From Paenibacillus sp. cl123 (GTDB lineage Bacteria > Bacillota > Bacilli > Paenibacillales > NBRC-103111), in contig NZ_FMYY01000005.1 of the NCBI RefSeq assembly GCF_900101595.1, forward strand, positions 295,617 through 359,616: 64,000 bases of DNA, written 5' to 3'. The notes beneath the pieces are model-generated. The model was given only the letters and a program-made list of their open reading frames with translations, was not told the origin of the DNA and did not search any database. Shown here piece by piece: positions 27,836 to 36,772 of this stretch (positions within the stretch are counted from its first letter, which is position 1; each line of letters opens with the position of its first letter). The translations under genes were made by a program, and so were the position numbers.

Positions 27836-28720
27836 ATGAATGCCTTGAAGCCAACGGCCGGCGAGCGTTTGTTTGACGCCGTCAACATTCTGTTTCTCAT
27901 CGGGTTGTCGCTGCTCTTTCTCATTCCCTTCTTGTCGGTGCTGTCCACTTCCTTCATCAGCGCCGAGGAGTCCATGAGGCGCGGGGCATTCGTGCTTATC
28001 CCGGAGAAACTTGATTTTGCCGCTTACGATCTGCTGCTGAACCGGGGGCCGCTCGTATTTAACGCTTATAAAGTGACGCTGTTCAAAGTGGCGGTCGGTA
28101 CGTTTCTGAATCTCGTCTTTACCGCTACCTTGGCCTACGGCTTGTCGCGCAGAAGCCTGCCCGGAAGAAATGCGCTGGTCCTGATCATATTTCTGACCAT
28201 GATCTTTCATGGCGGACTGATTCCCACTTACATGCTGATCGACAATTTGGGATTAAAGGATACGCTGTGGGTGCTGGTCATTCCGGGGCTGATCAGCGCT
28301 TGGAACTTATTCATTATGCGCAACTTCTTCATGAGCCTGCCGGAGGAACTGGAGGAATCGGCCATCATGGACGGAGCTGCGCCGCCGGTCATATTGCTGA
28401 AAATCATCATTCCGCTCTCCATGCCGGCCATCGCGACGATCGGTCTGTTTTACGCGGTATCTCATTGGAACGACTGGTTTGGCGCTTCGATCTATATCAA
28501 CGATCAGAGCAAGCTGCCGATCCAGGTGCTGATGCGAAATATTTTGTTAACCGGCGTCATGCAAAACGAAACCCAGATCGAATTCGTGCACGATCCTCCG
28601 CCGGCCGCAACGTTGAAGTCTGCGATTATCGTGATCAGTACGCTGCCGATTTTGTTTGTTTATCCGTTTATCCAGCGTTATTTCGTCAAAGGCGTCATGG
28701 TTGGTTCGATCAAAGGCTGA
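27836..28720 (+). CDS. ABC sugar importer permease, LplC/YtcP type
   Basis: 294 residues; AAGGAGG precedes ATG 27836. The EAA loop is EESAIMDGAAPPVILLKIIIP and the C-terminus is YFVKGVMVGSIKG. Completes the pore with the LplB-type protein. The GH33 gene follows within 40 bases, so the imported compound is probably a sialylated or otherwise nonulosonic-acid-capped oligosaccharide (inference). Confidence 0.94.
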   Translation: MNALKPTAGERLFDAVNILFLIGLSLLFLIPFLSVLSTSFISAEESMRRGAFVLIPEKLDFAAYDLLLNRGPLVFNAYKVTLFKVAVGTFLNLVFTATLAYGLSRRSLPGRNALVLIIFLTMIFHGGLIPTYMLIDNLGLKDTLWVLVIPGLISAWNLFIMRNFFMSLPEELEESAIMDGAAPPVILLKIIIPLSMPAIATIGLFYAVSHWNDWFGASIYINDQSKLPIQVLMRNILLTGVMQNETQIEFVHDPPPAATLKSAIIVISTLPILFVYPFIQRYFVKGVMVGSIKG

Positions 28721-28755
28721 CACGGAAAGAAACGGTAGCCGTCTAAAATGAGGAG

Positions 28756-29784
28756 ATGATGAGATTGCTGCAGCAAATGGAGCTTTTTGTATCGGGACGG
28801 GACGGTTATCACACCTACCGGATTCCGTCACTGCTCGTAACCCGAAGCGGAACGGTGCTTGCCTTCTGCGAGGCGCGGAAAAACGGCGGCGGCGATGCCG
28901 GCGATATCGATATTGCGCTTCGCAGAAGCTTCGATCACGGCAGCACCTGGGAGCCGTACCGGATCATCGCGGATCTCGGAGCGGATACGATCGGCAATCC
29001 GTGCCCGGTGCAGGACCGGAATACCGGTACGATCTGGCTGGTGCTCTGCCGCAACGCGGAGGACGGCCATGAGAAAGATATTTTGGCAGGGAAGACGGCG
29101 CGCGGGGTGCTGGTGATGAAAAGCGAGGACGACGGGGAAACGTGGTCCGAGCCCAAGGATATTACCGCTGCGGTGAAGCGTCCGGAATGGACGTGGTATG
29201 CGACCGGCCCTTGCCATGCGATCCAGCTGAAAAGCGGCCGTCTGATCGTTCCGTGCAATCATGCGGCGCTGCAGCCGGGGGAGGAGCGCTCCGGCCCCTA
29301 TACCGCGCATGCGATATACAGCGATGATCATGGCGAGAGCTGGCAGCTGGGGGGCATCATCGGAGAGCATACGAATGAATGCGTCTTGGCCGAGCTGCCC
29401 GACGGCACGTTATATATGAATATGAGAAGCTACCATGGCCGCAACCGGCGGGCTGTGGCCACGAGCAAGGACGGAGGGCTAACCTGGTCCGAGATTACGC
29501 TGGATAAAGCGCTGGTCGAGCCGGTTTGCCAAGCGAGCGTAGTCGAGGACGGGCAGGGGGGATTGTTGTTCTCGAATCCGGCCAGCGCCTTGAGGGAGAA
29601 CATGACCGTCCGGGCGAGCAGGGACGGAGGCAGGACGTGGGCCGTTGAGCAAGAGCTGCATGCAGGTCCGGCGGCTTATTCGGATCTGGCCGTGGCCGGG
29701 AACGGTGCGGTGTTATGCCTGTATGAATGCGGCGAGCAGCGGCCCTATGAACGGATTACGCTTGCCCGTTATTCCCGAGTATAG
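28756..29784 (+). CDS. Cytoplasmic GH33-type exo-alpha-sialidase
   Basis: 342 residues forming a six-bladed propeller. Five Asp-boxes are visible ([40 protein letters not shown]). The catalytic set fits GH33: YRIP motif with Arg22, an acidic DAGDID segment near residue 47, Glu255 (VEPVCQAS) and nucleophile Tyr308 (AYSDLAV). There is no signal peptide, so it should act on imported oligosaccharides, unlike the usual secreted sialidases. The start is uncertain: ATG 28756 abuts GAGGAG, and TTG 28765 is better spaced. Releases terminal sialic acid or a related nonulosonic acid that the NanA-like enzyme at 14.9 kb could cleave (inference). Confidence 0.85.
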   Translation: MMRLLQQMELFVSGRDGYHTYRIPSLLVTRSGTVLAFCEARKNGGGDAGDIDIALRRSFDHGSTWEPYRIIADLGADTIGNPCPVQDRNTGTIWLVLCRNAEDGHEKDILAGKTARGVLVMKSEDDGETWSEPKDITAAVKRPEWTWYATGPCHAIQLKSGRLIVPCNHAALQPGEERSGPYTAHAIYSDDHGESWQLGGIIGEHTNECVLAELPDGTLYMNMRSYHGRNRRAVATSKDGGLTWSEITLDKALVEPVCQASVVEDGQGGLLFSNPASALRENMTVRASRDGGRTWAVEQELHAGPAAYSDLAVAGNGAVLCLYECGEQRPYERITLARYSRV

Positions 29785-29982
29785 GAAGTGTAGTGCCGCA
29801 TGATTCCAAAGCAGTTTGGCTGATTGTTCATGACGCATATGGACGACGAGGATACGATTGAGGAAATCAACACCGGCGCGAGCCGTGGAGTCCGGACGAT
29901 CCGGAGCATCTACAGCGACGACGATAGGGTCGCGCAGCCGCCGCAGAGAGGCAATGATCATTTTAATTATATCCTTAGAGAG

Positions 29983-30007
29983 GGTCTGCTATCCGGCAGG
30001 CCTTTTT
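29983..30007 (+). terminator. Terminator of the importer/sialidase operon
   Basis: GGTCTGC / GCAGGCC stem (one G-U pair) with a 6-base loop and TTTTT, about 200 bases after the sialidase stop. The 200 bases between hold no convincing gene. Confidence 0.7.
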
Positions 30008-30034
30008 GCGCGTATCAGAAAGTTCAGCGGAGTT

Positions 30035-30290
30035 GGAACGGAACTGAGCGACTCTAAACGCACGAAATCGACCGGATTCCTTTTGTAACGGAACTAGGAG
30101 CCCCTTACAACGAGAAACGGCCCATTGTTCGCTCCTTTTGCCCGTCTGAGGGTCGCTGAGTTCCGTAAGAATGGCAAGGGCGTGAGAAAAGCGGCTCTAA
30201 GAGTCGGAGATTTCCGTTACAGTTTCAGGCGCGCCATGCCCCTCTCGTCCGTCTATGCGTAGGGACGCCGTCAGGCGTTCTTCTTTACAT
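30035..30290. repeat. Degenerate dispersed intergenic repeat
   Basis: GGAACTGAGCGACTC (near 30041) and an inverted relative GGGTCGCTGAGTTCC (near 30149), plus a further copy-like stretch (TCTAAGAGTCGGAGATTTCC), form a degenerate inverted cluster with no open gene. The last part (from GCGCCAT near 30231 through CTCTCGTCCGTCT) resembles 54476-54535. Confidence 0.6.
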
Positions 30291-30312
30291 TGCGCGCCTA
30301 GTCAAGCCAGGC

Positions 30313-30422
30313 AGGTTAGCGGCGGACGGGTGAGTAACATCTAGGCAACCTGCCTGTAAAATCGGGATAACTACCGGAAACGGTAGCTAAGACCGGATAC
30401 AACCGGCCGGTGGAAGTCCGGT
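30313..30422 (+). rRNA. 16S rRNA gene fragment (non-functional, ~110 bases)
   Basis: The stretch from GGTTAGCGGCGGACGGGTGA through AACTACCGGAAACGGTAGCT to AAGACCGGATAC corresponds to roughly E. coli 16S positions 98-205. Compared with Paenibacillus 16S from memory, only about three substitutions are apparent in the first ~85 bases. Flanking rRNA sequence is absent on both sides: the left edge is intergenic repeat and the right edge runs into the 3' end of an AraC gene. It is a relocated piece, not an rrn operon. Confidence 0.88.
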
Positions 30423-30435
30423 CGGACATCTCGCC

Positions 30436-31278
30436 TCACATGGAACTCAATTGCTTGCGGAAGGCGCTTGGCCGTATGCCGGTTTTGCTATGGAACATGT
30501 TGGAAAAGTAATGCGGATCGGCATACCCGAGCCTGTAGCCAATTTCGCTGATGGTCAGCTGGGTATTCAGCAGCATCAGCTTGGCCGACTCTATTTTTTT
30601 GTCGATGACATAGTTGTAAAGCGTAGTTCCGACCTCTCTCTTGAACAGCCGGTTCATCTGCTTGAAGGAAATGCCCAGCTGGGCGGAAAGCCGTTCGGAA
30701 TCAAACGGTTGAAGAATACCGTTGTCCAAGCATTGCTTGATGGCGTGAACGGCCGGGGACAAGGCTTCTCCCTTTCTGCGCAAGGCCTCGAAGAGGCTGA
30801 CATGGATGCGCATCACGATCACCTGAAGCTCCTTGTGCATGTCTTCCACGGACGCTGCGTCCATGCCGGCAATCGCTTCACGAAATAACGGCTCCAAGCC
30901 CGCATCCGCAACGACGACATGGGAGCGCAGCTGATAGGCCTCGAGCAGCTCCAGCACCAGGTTGCCGCTAATGTTCAGCCATATGTAGCTCCAGGGCTCG
31001 GGATGGTCCGGGTCTGCCGCCACTTCATGATAGCAGCCTGCAGGGAGCAGGAATACATCTCCTTGGCGGGCTATACAGGCCCGGCGGTCCACCTGAACAC
31101 GCCCTTGTCCGGACAAGACGAAGCCGAAGACGGTAATTTTCGCAAGCTTGCGGATGTTGCGGTAATCCGGGTCGCAGTAGTTAACGCCCAAAAACTGCAC
31201 GCTGACAGGAGGGGGCGAGCCAAGCGGAGGCAGGTGGTATATGGGGCCGTGCTTTCCGGGTTTGTTCAGCATCGTCAT
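30436..31278 (-). CDS. AraC-family regulator with cupin sensor
   Basis: 280 residues. The N-terminal sensor (VQFLGVNYCDPDYRN; GDVFLLPAGCYHEV) is a cupin-type effector pocket. The C-terminal AraC domain has LSAQLGISFKQMNRLFKREV and IGYRLGYADPHYFSNMFHSK, ending in RPSAFRK. It is divergent from the GH43 gene at 31495 and probably controls it. Its 3' end directly abuts the 16S fragment. Confidence 0.9.
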   Translation of the reverse strand: MTMLNKPGKHGPIYHLPPLGSPPPVSVQFLGVNYCDPDYRNIRKLAKITVFGFVLSGQGRVQVDRRACIARQGDVFLLPAGCYHEVAADPDHPEPWSYIWLNISGNLVLELLEAYQLRSHVVVADAGLEPLFREAIAGMDAASVEDMHKELQVIVMRIHVSLFEALRRKGEALSPAVHAIKQCLDNGILQPFDSERLSAQLGISFKQMNRLFKREVGTTLYNYVIDKKIESAKLMLLNTQLTISEIGYRLGYADPHYFSNMFHSKTGIRPSAFRKQLSSM

Positions 31279-31344
31279 CGGACCTTTCTCAGGCTGGAGG
31301 CTTGTTGGTTCTATGACAGTATTCTAGCATGATTTGCCGCGACT

Positions 31345-31383
31345 GGACATGGAACCATGTCCTTATTCCTCACTTTTGAGTGA
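31345..31383. promoter_or_regulatory. Two palindromes in the AraC/GH43 divergent region
   Basis: GGACATGGAACCATGTCC (31345-31362) is a perfect 18-base palindrome and TCACTTTTGAGTGA (31370-31383) is a second with a 4-base spacer. Both lie between the divergent AraC and GH43 starts and are candidate operators. Nothing else is visible in 31279-31494 apart from the ribosome binding site of the GH43 gene. Confidence 0.5.
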
Positions 31384-31494
31384 ATTATACGTATTCATTG
31401 CATGGCCTGACCCATAATAAAATGGGAGCAGAGCCATATGCAGCAGCATGTCTCATGCATGCGATAATAATATGACGTAAAAGGGGGCGCCACC

Positions 31495-32928
31495 GTGCTT
31501 ACTTCCAGCCATAATCGACAACATGCCTTCCTTATGGGCTACTTCCGCTCCGGTCCCGGACAAAGCCATAAGGCGGAACAATTGCATTACGCCTACAGCC
31601 GCGACGGCTTGCACTGGTATGAATTGAACGGGAACAAGCCCGTCTGGACTTCCAGCCTGGGCGAAGGCATACTCAGGGACCCGTTTATCAGCAAGGGTCC
31701 GGATGGCCGATGGCATCTTGTATTTACGATTCGCCCGCGCGGGTCTTCGATCGGATATGCGAGCTCGGACGATCTGATCTCCTGGAGCGAGGAGAAAGCG
31801 CTGCCGGTCATGAATGGGATTCCGAATACGGTGAACTGCTGGGCGCCCGAATTCGCATACGATCCGGCTCATGAAGATTTTCTCGTGTACTGGGCCTCAA
31901 GCATTGGAAAGGATCTAAGCAACAGCAAGCACTACTGCGCGCGGACCAAGGACTGGTCGGCGTTTACCGGGACTCAGCTGTTCTACGATCCGGGATTCCA
32001 AACGATCGATGCGAGTCTGGCCGAGCATGAAGGGCGTTTCTATATGGCCGTGAAGGATGAAAGTTATGTCTATGAGCCGCTCAAGTATCCGCACCCGCCG
32101 ATGAATTACTTAGCTGTATCCGACCGGGTGGAAGGACCTTATGAAAGAGTCGCGGGCGTGCAAACCCCGGATTATACGGAAGGGCCCGAGTTTCTCTGGA
32201 TCGACCGGGAGAAAAAGTGGCTGCTGTATTATGACTACTGGGCTTACGGCAAATTCGGCGTCATGGAATCGGCGGATATGCGGCACTGGTCCGGGGAACT
32301 GGATGAGAGCAGAGTCCGCTTTCCTTACGGGGCCAGACATGCGACCATGCTGCCGATCGGCGAACAGGAGCTTCTCCGGCTGCTCGACGCATACGCCTTG
32401 TTGGCCCATTACAGGACGCCTACGTTTTCCCCTGTCAGGGTTGCCGCTGAGGAGCCTGAAGGGTTTTTCCACAAAGCCTTCTCCCTGCGAACCGTCGTGA
32501 TGGATATTCGCCCGCGGTCTGCTGCCGGTACGCAGGTGCTGCTGGATGAGGGCGATTCGGAGAACGGCCTCGCTCTACGAATCCGGGAAGGCTGCCTGGA
32601 AGGGGCGGTATGCTCGGCCGGCCGCCGCTTGACGGTTGCGGCGGAGTCGGTCAGGCTGGAGCCGGCCGTGTGGAGCCAGGTTGCGATTACCTACGACGAA
32701 GGCCGACTATGTCTGTATGTAAATGGGACTCATGTCGGAGAAGGACGCGCTTCTTTTTCATTGGTGAAGGCCCATGACGGGGCAGGCGGCTACGGGGGGA
32801 GATTTGGAGCGGACGCGTTTGGCGAGGAAGACGGCCGGGCGGCCTTCGACGGAGGCATACGGAATGTGCGCGTCTACTCGGTCCCCCTGCAGATAGAGGA
32901 TATGAAGCTGCTGGCAAGCTCCCTATAA
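31495..32928 (+). CDS. GH43-like five-bladed propeller glycosidase with LamG-like C-terminus
   Basis: 477 residues, no signal peptide, start GTG 31495 behind AAAAGGGGGC. The propeller (1-~320) has the GH43 acidic triad: Asp62 (LRDPFI, base), Asp172 (TIDASL, pKa modulator) and Glu229 (YTEGPEF, acid). The last ~150 residues form a concanavalin-like sandwich (LEPAVWSQVAITYDEGRLCLYVNG), as in LamG or GH32/GH43 C-terminal domains. Expected to remove arabinose, xylose or related residues from imported oligosaccharides. A GH32/68-type enzyme is less likely. It precedes a second GH43-like gene by 33 bases. Confidence 0.8.
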   Translation: MLTSSHNRQHAFLMGYFRSGPGQSHKAEQLHYAYSRDGLHWYELNGNKPVWTSSLGEGILRDPFISKGPDGRWHLVFTIRPRGSSIGYASSDDLISWSEEKALPVMNGIPNTVNCWAPEFAYDPAHEDFLVYWASSIGKDLSNSKHYCARTKDWSAFTGTQLFYDPGFQTIDASLAEHEGRFYMAVKDESYVYEPLKYPHPPMNYLAVSDRVEGPYERVAGVQTPDYTEGPEFLWIDREKKWLLYYDYWAYGKFGVMESADMRHWSGELDESRVRFPYGARHATMLPIGEQELLRLLDAYALLAHYRTPTFSPVRVAAEEPEGFFHKAFSLRTVVMDIRPRSAAGTQVLLDEGDSENGLALRIREGCLEGAVCSAGRRLTVAAESVRLEPAVWSQVAITYDEGRLCLYVNGTHVGEGRASFSLVKAHDGAGGYGGRFGADAFGEEDGRAAFDGGIRNVRVYSVPLQIEDMKLLASSL

Positions 32929-32961
32929 ATTTCACTACGCATGGAGAAAGGAAACCCTATT

Positions 32962-34758
32962 ATGAACTCATCTTTTATTCATCAGCCTCCCCATCCTGAG
33001 ACGGAATGGTCCGCTTGTACCGGTTATTCCGAATCGGCTGCCCGGATCGAACCGCTGCTGGACGTGTCCTTGCAGGATGCCAGCATATGCGCCGGTCCTG
33101 AAGGCATGTATTACTTGACCGGGACGACAAGCGGCGCGGATGTGCAGGTCTGGGCATCGCCGGACTTGAAGGCATGGACCGGACCGGTCTCCGTGTGGCG
33201 TCTTGAGACAGAAGGCACATGGCAGAAGCCCCAGCAGCATGCGGAAGGCGGCTGCGGCCTCTGCTCGCCGGAAATTCATTATATGCGAGACACGTTTTGG
33301 ATCAGCTACGGCTTGCGGCAGGGCGGCACCGGGCTGCTGCGCAGCTCGTCGGGCTCCATAGAGGGGCCCTATCTAGATATGGGAAGGATGTCGGAAGACG
33401 GTCATGACGCCTCGTTATTCGAGGACGAAGACGGAGCCGTATATTGGGTGTACGGGAACGGCAAGATTGCCCGGATGCAGGACGATATGGCGGGTCTTGC
33501 CGAGCTTCCGAGACTGGCGCAGGTGCAGCCCTGGTGGAGCGCGGGCCGGGAGGATCATCCGGCGTACAGCCGGAACTCGCAGATCGGCTCGCATGGGGCA
33601 TCTGTCATCAAGCGGGACGGCTATTATTTCTTGTTTGGCGCAGATGCGCTGAAGCGGATGGACAGCGATGCGATCGATACGTTTGCAGCGGTCAGCCAGG
33701 CAATTTACGGTCCGTACAGCAGACGGTATTTGGCAATACCCCATGGAGGACAAGCCGCTTTATTTACCGGGCACGATCAGCAGCTGTACGCGTCCTTCTC
33801 GGGCTGCGGCAGCTATTCGCCGGTCGAGCGCATGCCCGCCGCCGTGCCGATGACCATGGCGGGACCGGGCTTTATCAGGCCGTCGGAGGATGCGCTGCTC
33901 GAGAAGGGAGCCGTGGGAAGCCTGAAGCCCGCCGCCGACTTCCGGATTCGCGACCCTCATATCAGCACCGGACCGGACGGCACTTATTATTTGACGGGGA
34001 CCTCCAATGAGCCGCATGGCAACTTCTGGGACCGGAACAATCAGCTTCATGTGTGGAGTTCGCCGGATTTGAAGGAATGGCGTCATGTGGCGAAAGTATG
34101 GGATCTTGCGGTTAACGGCACCTGGGAGAACAATATCTACGAGCATCCTTGTCTCTGGGCGCCGGAGATGATTTATTTGCACGGGACGTTCTGGATCACG
34201 TATTCGCTGAAGGGCGGCGGAACCGGCTTGATTAAAAGCGTGTCCGGCCAAGCGGAAGGGCCTTACATCGATATGGGGCGGATGACCAATACGGACATCG
34301 ACTCCAGCTTGTTCCAGGATGATGACGGGCAAGTGTATTTCGTCTGGCAGGACGGCATGATCGCCAGAATGAAGGACAATATGACGGGGTTTGCCGAAAT
34401 GCCGCGCAAGCTGCTGTGCTCGGATGGGCAGCGGGTTGGTTATGAAGGCGCATTTATCGTGAAATATAAAGGCAAGTATGTGCTGGGGGCGGCCGAGTGG
34501 AACGGCGACAAGCGGGTGGACGGCACCTACGATCTGATGTATGCCGTGGCCGACCATCTGTATGGCCCTTATACGCCTAGACGGCTTGCGGTGCCTCACG
34601 GGGGTCACGGCACGATGTTCATCGACCGCGAAGGCAAGCTCCGCTCGACGTTGTTCGGCAATGACCGGACCGCTCCTTTCCGGACGCTGCTGGGGATCGT
34701 GCCGCTCGAAGCCGAAGCGGACGAACAGGGGATGCGCATAGACCCTTGCGCCGAATAG
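32962..34758 (+). CDS. Double-domain GH43-like protein, first domain catalytically degenerate
   Basis: 598 residues from ATG 32962, chosen because GAGAAAGGA lies 9 bases upstream; an in-frame ATG at 32941 has no such site. The chain is an internal duplication: residues ~36-305 and ~328-590 align (GPEGMYYLTGT / GPDGTYYLTGT; GTGLLRSSSGSIEGPYLDMGR / GTGLIKSVSGQAEGPYIDMGR shortened to key parts GPYLDMGRM and GPYIDMGRM). The second copy has the full triad Asp331 (RDPHI), Asp447 (DIDSSLF) and Glu495 (YEGAF). The first keeps Asp39 and Asp149 but has His211 (SHGAS) where the acid Glu should be, so it is probably a binding or structural half. No signal peptide. Confidence 0.8.
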   Translation: MNSSFIHQPPHPETEWSACTGYSESAARIEPLLDVSLQDASICAGPEGMYYLTGTTSGADVQVWASPDLKAWTGPVSVWRLETEGTWQKPQQHAEGGCGLCSPEIHYMRDTFWISYGLRQGGTGLLRSSSGSIEGPYLDMGRMSEDGHDASLFEDEDGAVYWVYGNGKIARMQDDMAGLAELPRLAQVQPWWSAGREDHPAYSRNSQIGSHGASVIKRDGYYFLFGADALKRMDSDAIDTFAAVSQAIYGPYSRRYLAIPHGGQAALFTGHDQQLYASFSGCGSYSPVERMPAAVPMTMAGPGFIRPSEDALLEKGAVGSLKPAADFRIRDPHISTGPDGTYYLTGTSNEPHGNFWDRNNQLHVWSSPDLKEWRHVAKVWDLAVNGTWENNIYEHPCLWAPEMIYLHGTFWITYSLKGGGTGLIKSVSGQAEGPYIDMGRMTNTDIDSSLFQDDDGQVYFVWQDGMIARMKDNMTGFAEMPRKLLCSDGQRVGYEGAFIVKYKGKYVLGAAEWNGDKRVDGTYDLMYAVADHLYGPYTPRRLAVPHGGHGTMFIDREGKLRSTLFGNDRTAPFRTLLGIVPLEAEADEQGMRIDPCAE

Positions 34759-34900
34759 GCTGGAGCCTTGAGCCCGGGTCCAACAACCGGGCTGATTGGC
34801 TTCGATCTGGACGAGATAGAAGACAAGCCGTTCGAATTGGTGTATCCTTGGAGTAAGGGCGGCGCCATTGAGGCCGCCGATAGGCTTCAGAGCATATAGT

Positions 34901-34935
34901 ACAGTCCGTCTTCCTTCGGGAGGACGGACTGTTTT
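34901..34935 (+). terminator. Strong terminator with UUCG tetraloop
   Basis: ACAGTCCGTCTTCC pairs with GGAGGACGGACTGT (14 pairs, one G-U) across a TTCG loop, followed by TTTT. It ends the GH43 unit. Between 34759 and 34900 there is only a smaller GAGCCCGG/CCGGGCT hairpin and a 47-codon open frame of unclear meaning. Confidence 0.85.
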
Positions 34936-34945
34936 GGTCGCTGGA

Positions 34946-34959
34946 TGTAAGCGTTTCTA
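34946..34959 (+). promoter_or_regulatory. cre-like box before YesM/YesN genes
   Basis: TGTAAGCGTTTCTA matches the recalled CcpA consensus at 13 of 14 positions and lies 25 bases before the kinase start. Confidence 0.5.
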
Positions 34960-34983
34960 ACAGGAAGGGGTGTTTTCGGGCCA

Positions 34984-36759
34984 ATGAAGTTTTTCTCCGT
35001 CAAAAAGCTGATTTCACCTGGGGTAAGCATACAGGGGAAAATCTTTGTTGCCTTTACGCTTGTCACGCTGCTCGGCATCGTGGCCGTGACCAGCAGTGTG
35101 TATGTCTACATGAGGGAAACGGTCAAAAAAAATGCGGTTACGTCAGTCAAGGAAAGCATCAGGCAGGCCGATGATTCGCTAAACCTCCGTCTGGAGGAGA
35201 TCGGCCAGTTAAACACCGTGGTCGTGACGAACAAAACGGTGCTGGACACGCTGCTGAGCGCCACGGAGGAACCCAGCTACGAGTGGTTCCAGGAGCAGCG
35301 GCGGATCGAGGAGGTGTTGTCCGCGGTCATCGCCTACAAGCCTTATATTACGCGAGCCGCCGTCATCGGGCTGAACGGAAAAGTGTTCTACGTCGGCTCG
35401 CCCTGGCTCGACAACAGCATCCTCCACACGCCGATGATGAACGATATTTTGCACCAAGGCTCGGTACGCGCGTATTTTCGCCAGTCGGGCTCGGGCGACG
35501 CCATCGTCACCGGCCGGCAGATCCGCTATAACCGGCAAATTATCGGGATCGTCATGTTCGACCTTAACGACCAGTTTATTCGCAAAACCTACGATGTCAA
35601 GCCGACGTCGGACAGTATGCTGTATGTGATCGACGAGAATGAAGAATTTATTTACGAGCCCGGAACCGGAGGGCTGGAGAAGGAAACGGTCATCAAGCTT
35701 AACCGGGAGCTGGCCGGATCGAACGCTTCGGTGGAGAAGACCATCGATCAGAAGTCCTACTTGGTGATCAGCCGCCAATCGGAATATACCGGCTGGTCGA
35801 CGCTGGCGCTCGTGCCCATGCCGTCGCTGCTGACGGAAACGGTGCGTATCCGCAATATGATCGCCCAGGTCGCCATTGTCGTATTTATTTTGATCGTGAT
35901 CGGCACTTCGCAGGTATCCTCCCGGATTACCCGGAATATCCGCAGGCTGAGAGCGATGATGATGCATGTGATGGAAGGCAATATGTCGCTGCCGACGGTC
36001 GAAATTCGTTCCCGGGATGAAATCGGCCAGCTGTATCAGGCGTTCAAACGGATGGTTGAGGAATTAAAACGGCTGATGGAAGGCATCCGAACGACCGAGC
36101 GGGAGAAACGCGAGGCGGAGCTGGCTGTGCTGCAGGCGCAGATCCGGCCCCATTTTCTGTATAACACGCTTAACACGGTCAAATATTTGGCCAAGCTGAA
36201 CGGAGTGCCGAATATCGTGGAAGTGTCGGAATCGCTGATCGAGCTGATGCGGGGAGTGCTCGGCAATTCGAATGAGTTTCTGTCGCTGCAGGAGGAGCTG
36301 CAGTATGTTCGCAGCTATGTCAATATTGAAAAATACAAGTATGTGGAGCCCATACATGTGGATATACAGATCGAGGACGAAGCGCTGCTGCGCTGCAGGG
36401 TGCTCAAGCTGATGCTGCAGCCGATTGTGGAGAATGCGATTATTCACGGGGTCGCGTCCTCGGAGCACGGAGGGTTTGTTGTCATCCGCATCTACGGGGA
36501 GCGCAAGGAATTGCGAATCGAGGTCCGGGATAACGGCCAGGGGATGTCGGCCGAGCAGATCGAGGCGCTGTTCGATGCAGGCCGGAACGGAAGCGGCACA
36601 CGCTTCAGCGGGATGGGCATCCGCAATGTGCATGAACGCATCGTGCGGCTGTACGGCGATCCTTACGGGGTATTCGTCCATAGCGAGCCCGGCGCCTATA
36701 CGAGCGTGCTGATCAAGTTTCCATGGCTGGCCGGGGAAGGCGAAGACGCCACAACATAG
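34984..36759 (+). CDS. YesM-type sensor histidine kinase
   Basis: 591 residues. Membrane segments near 20-42 and 300-318 flank an extracellular dCache-like sensor (YVGSPWLDNS). A HAMP domain follows, then the H-box His390 (IRPHFLYNTL) and HATPase_c motifs NAIIHGV, DNGQGM and GMGIRN. The spacing of the ribosome binding site (AGGAAGGGG) is long, about 14 bases. The regulator gene follows 13 bases after the stop, and the importer at 38.5 kb is its probable target. Confidence 0.93.
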   Translation: MKFFSVKKLISPGVSIQGKIFVAFTLVTLLGIVAVTSSVYVYMRETVKKNAVTSVKESIRQADDSLNLRLEEIGQLNTVVVTNKTVLDTLLSATEEPSYEWFQEQRRIEEVLSAVIAYKPYITRAAVIGLNGKVFYVGSPWLDNSILHTPMMNDILHQGSVRAYFRQSGSGDAIVTGRQIRYNRQIIGIVMFDLNDQFIRKTYDVKPTSDSMLYVIDENEEFIYEPGTGGLEKETVIKLNRELAGSNASVEKTIDQKSYLVISRQSEYTGWSTLALVPMPSLLTETVRIRNMIAQVAIVVFILIVIGTSQVSSRITRNIRRLRAMMMHVMEGNMSLPTVEIRSRDEIGQLYQAFKRMVEELKRLMEGIRTTEREKREAELAVLQAQIRPHFLYNTLNTVKYLAKLNGVPNIVEVSESLIELMRGVLGNSNEFLSLQEELQYVRSYVNIEKYKYVEPIHVDIQIEDEALLRCRVLKLMLQPIVENAIIHGVASSEHGGFVVIRIYGERKELRIEVRDNGQGMSAEQIEALFDAGRNGSGTRFSGMGIRNVHERIVRLYGDPYGVFVHSEPGAYTSVLIKFPWLAGEGEDATT

Positions 36760-36772
36760 GGGGGATGGAACG

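Noticed and set aside
29824..30057. Short frame (77 codons) after the sialidase
   Set aside because: No good ribosome binding site, spans the operon terminator, ends in degenerate repeat DNA and has no recognisable motif.
30313..30422. Functional rRNA operon or riboswitch
   Set aside because: Only ~110 bases of 16S are present with no flanking rRNA; the sequence matches rRNA, not a riboswitch family I know.
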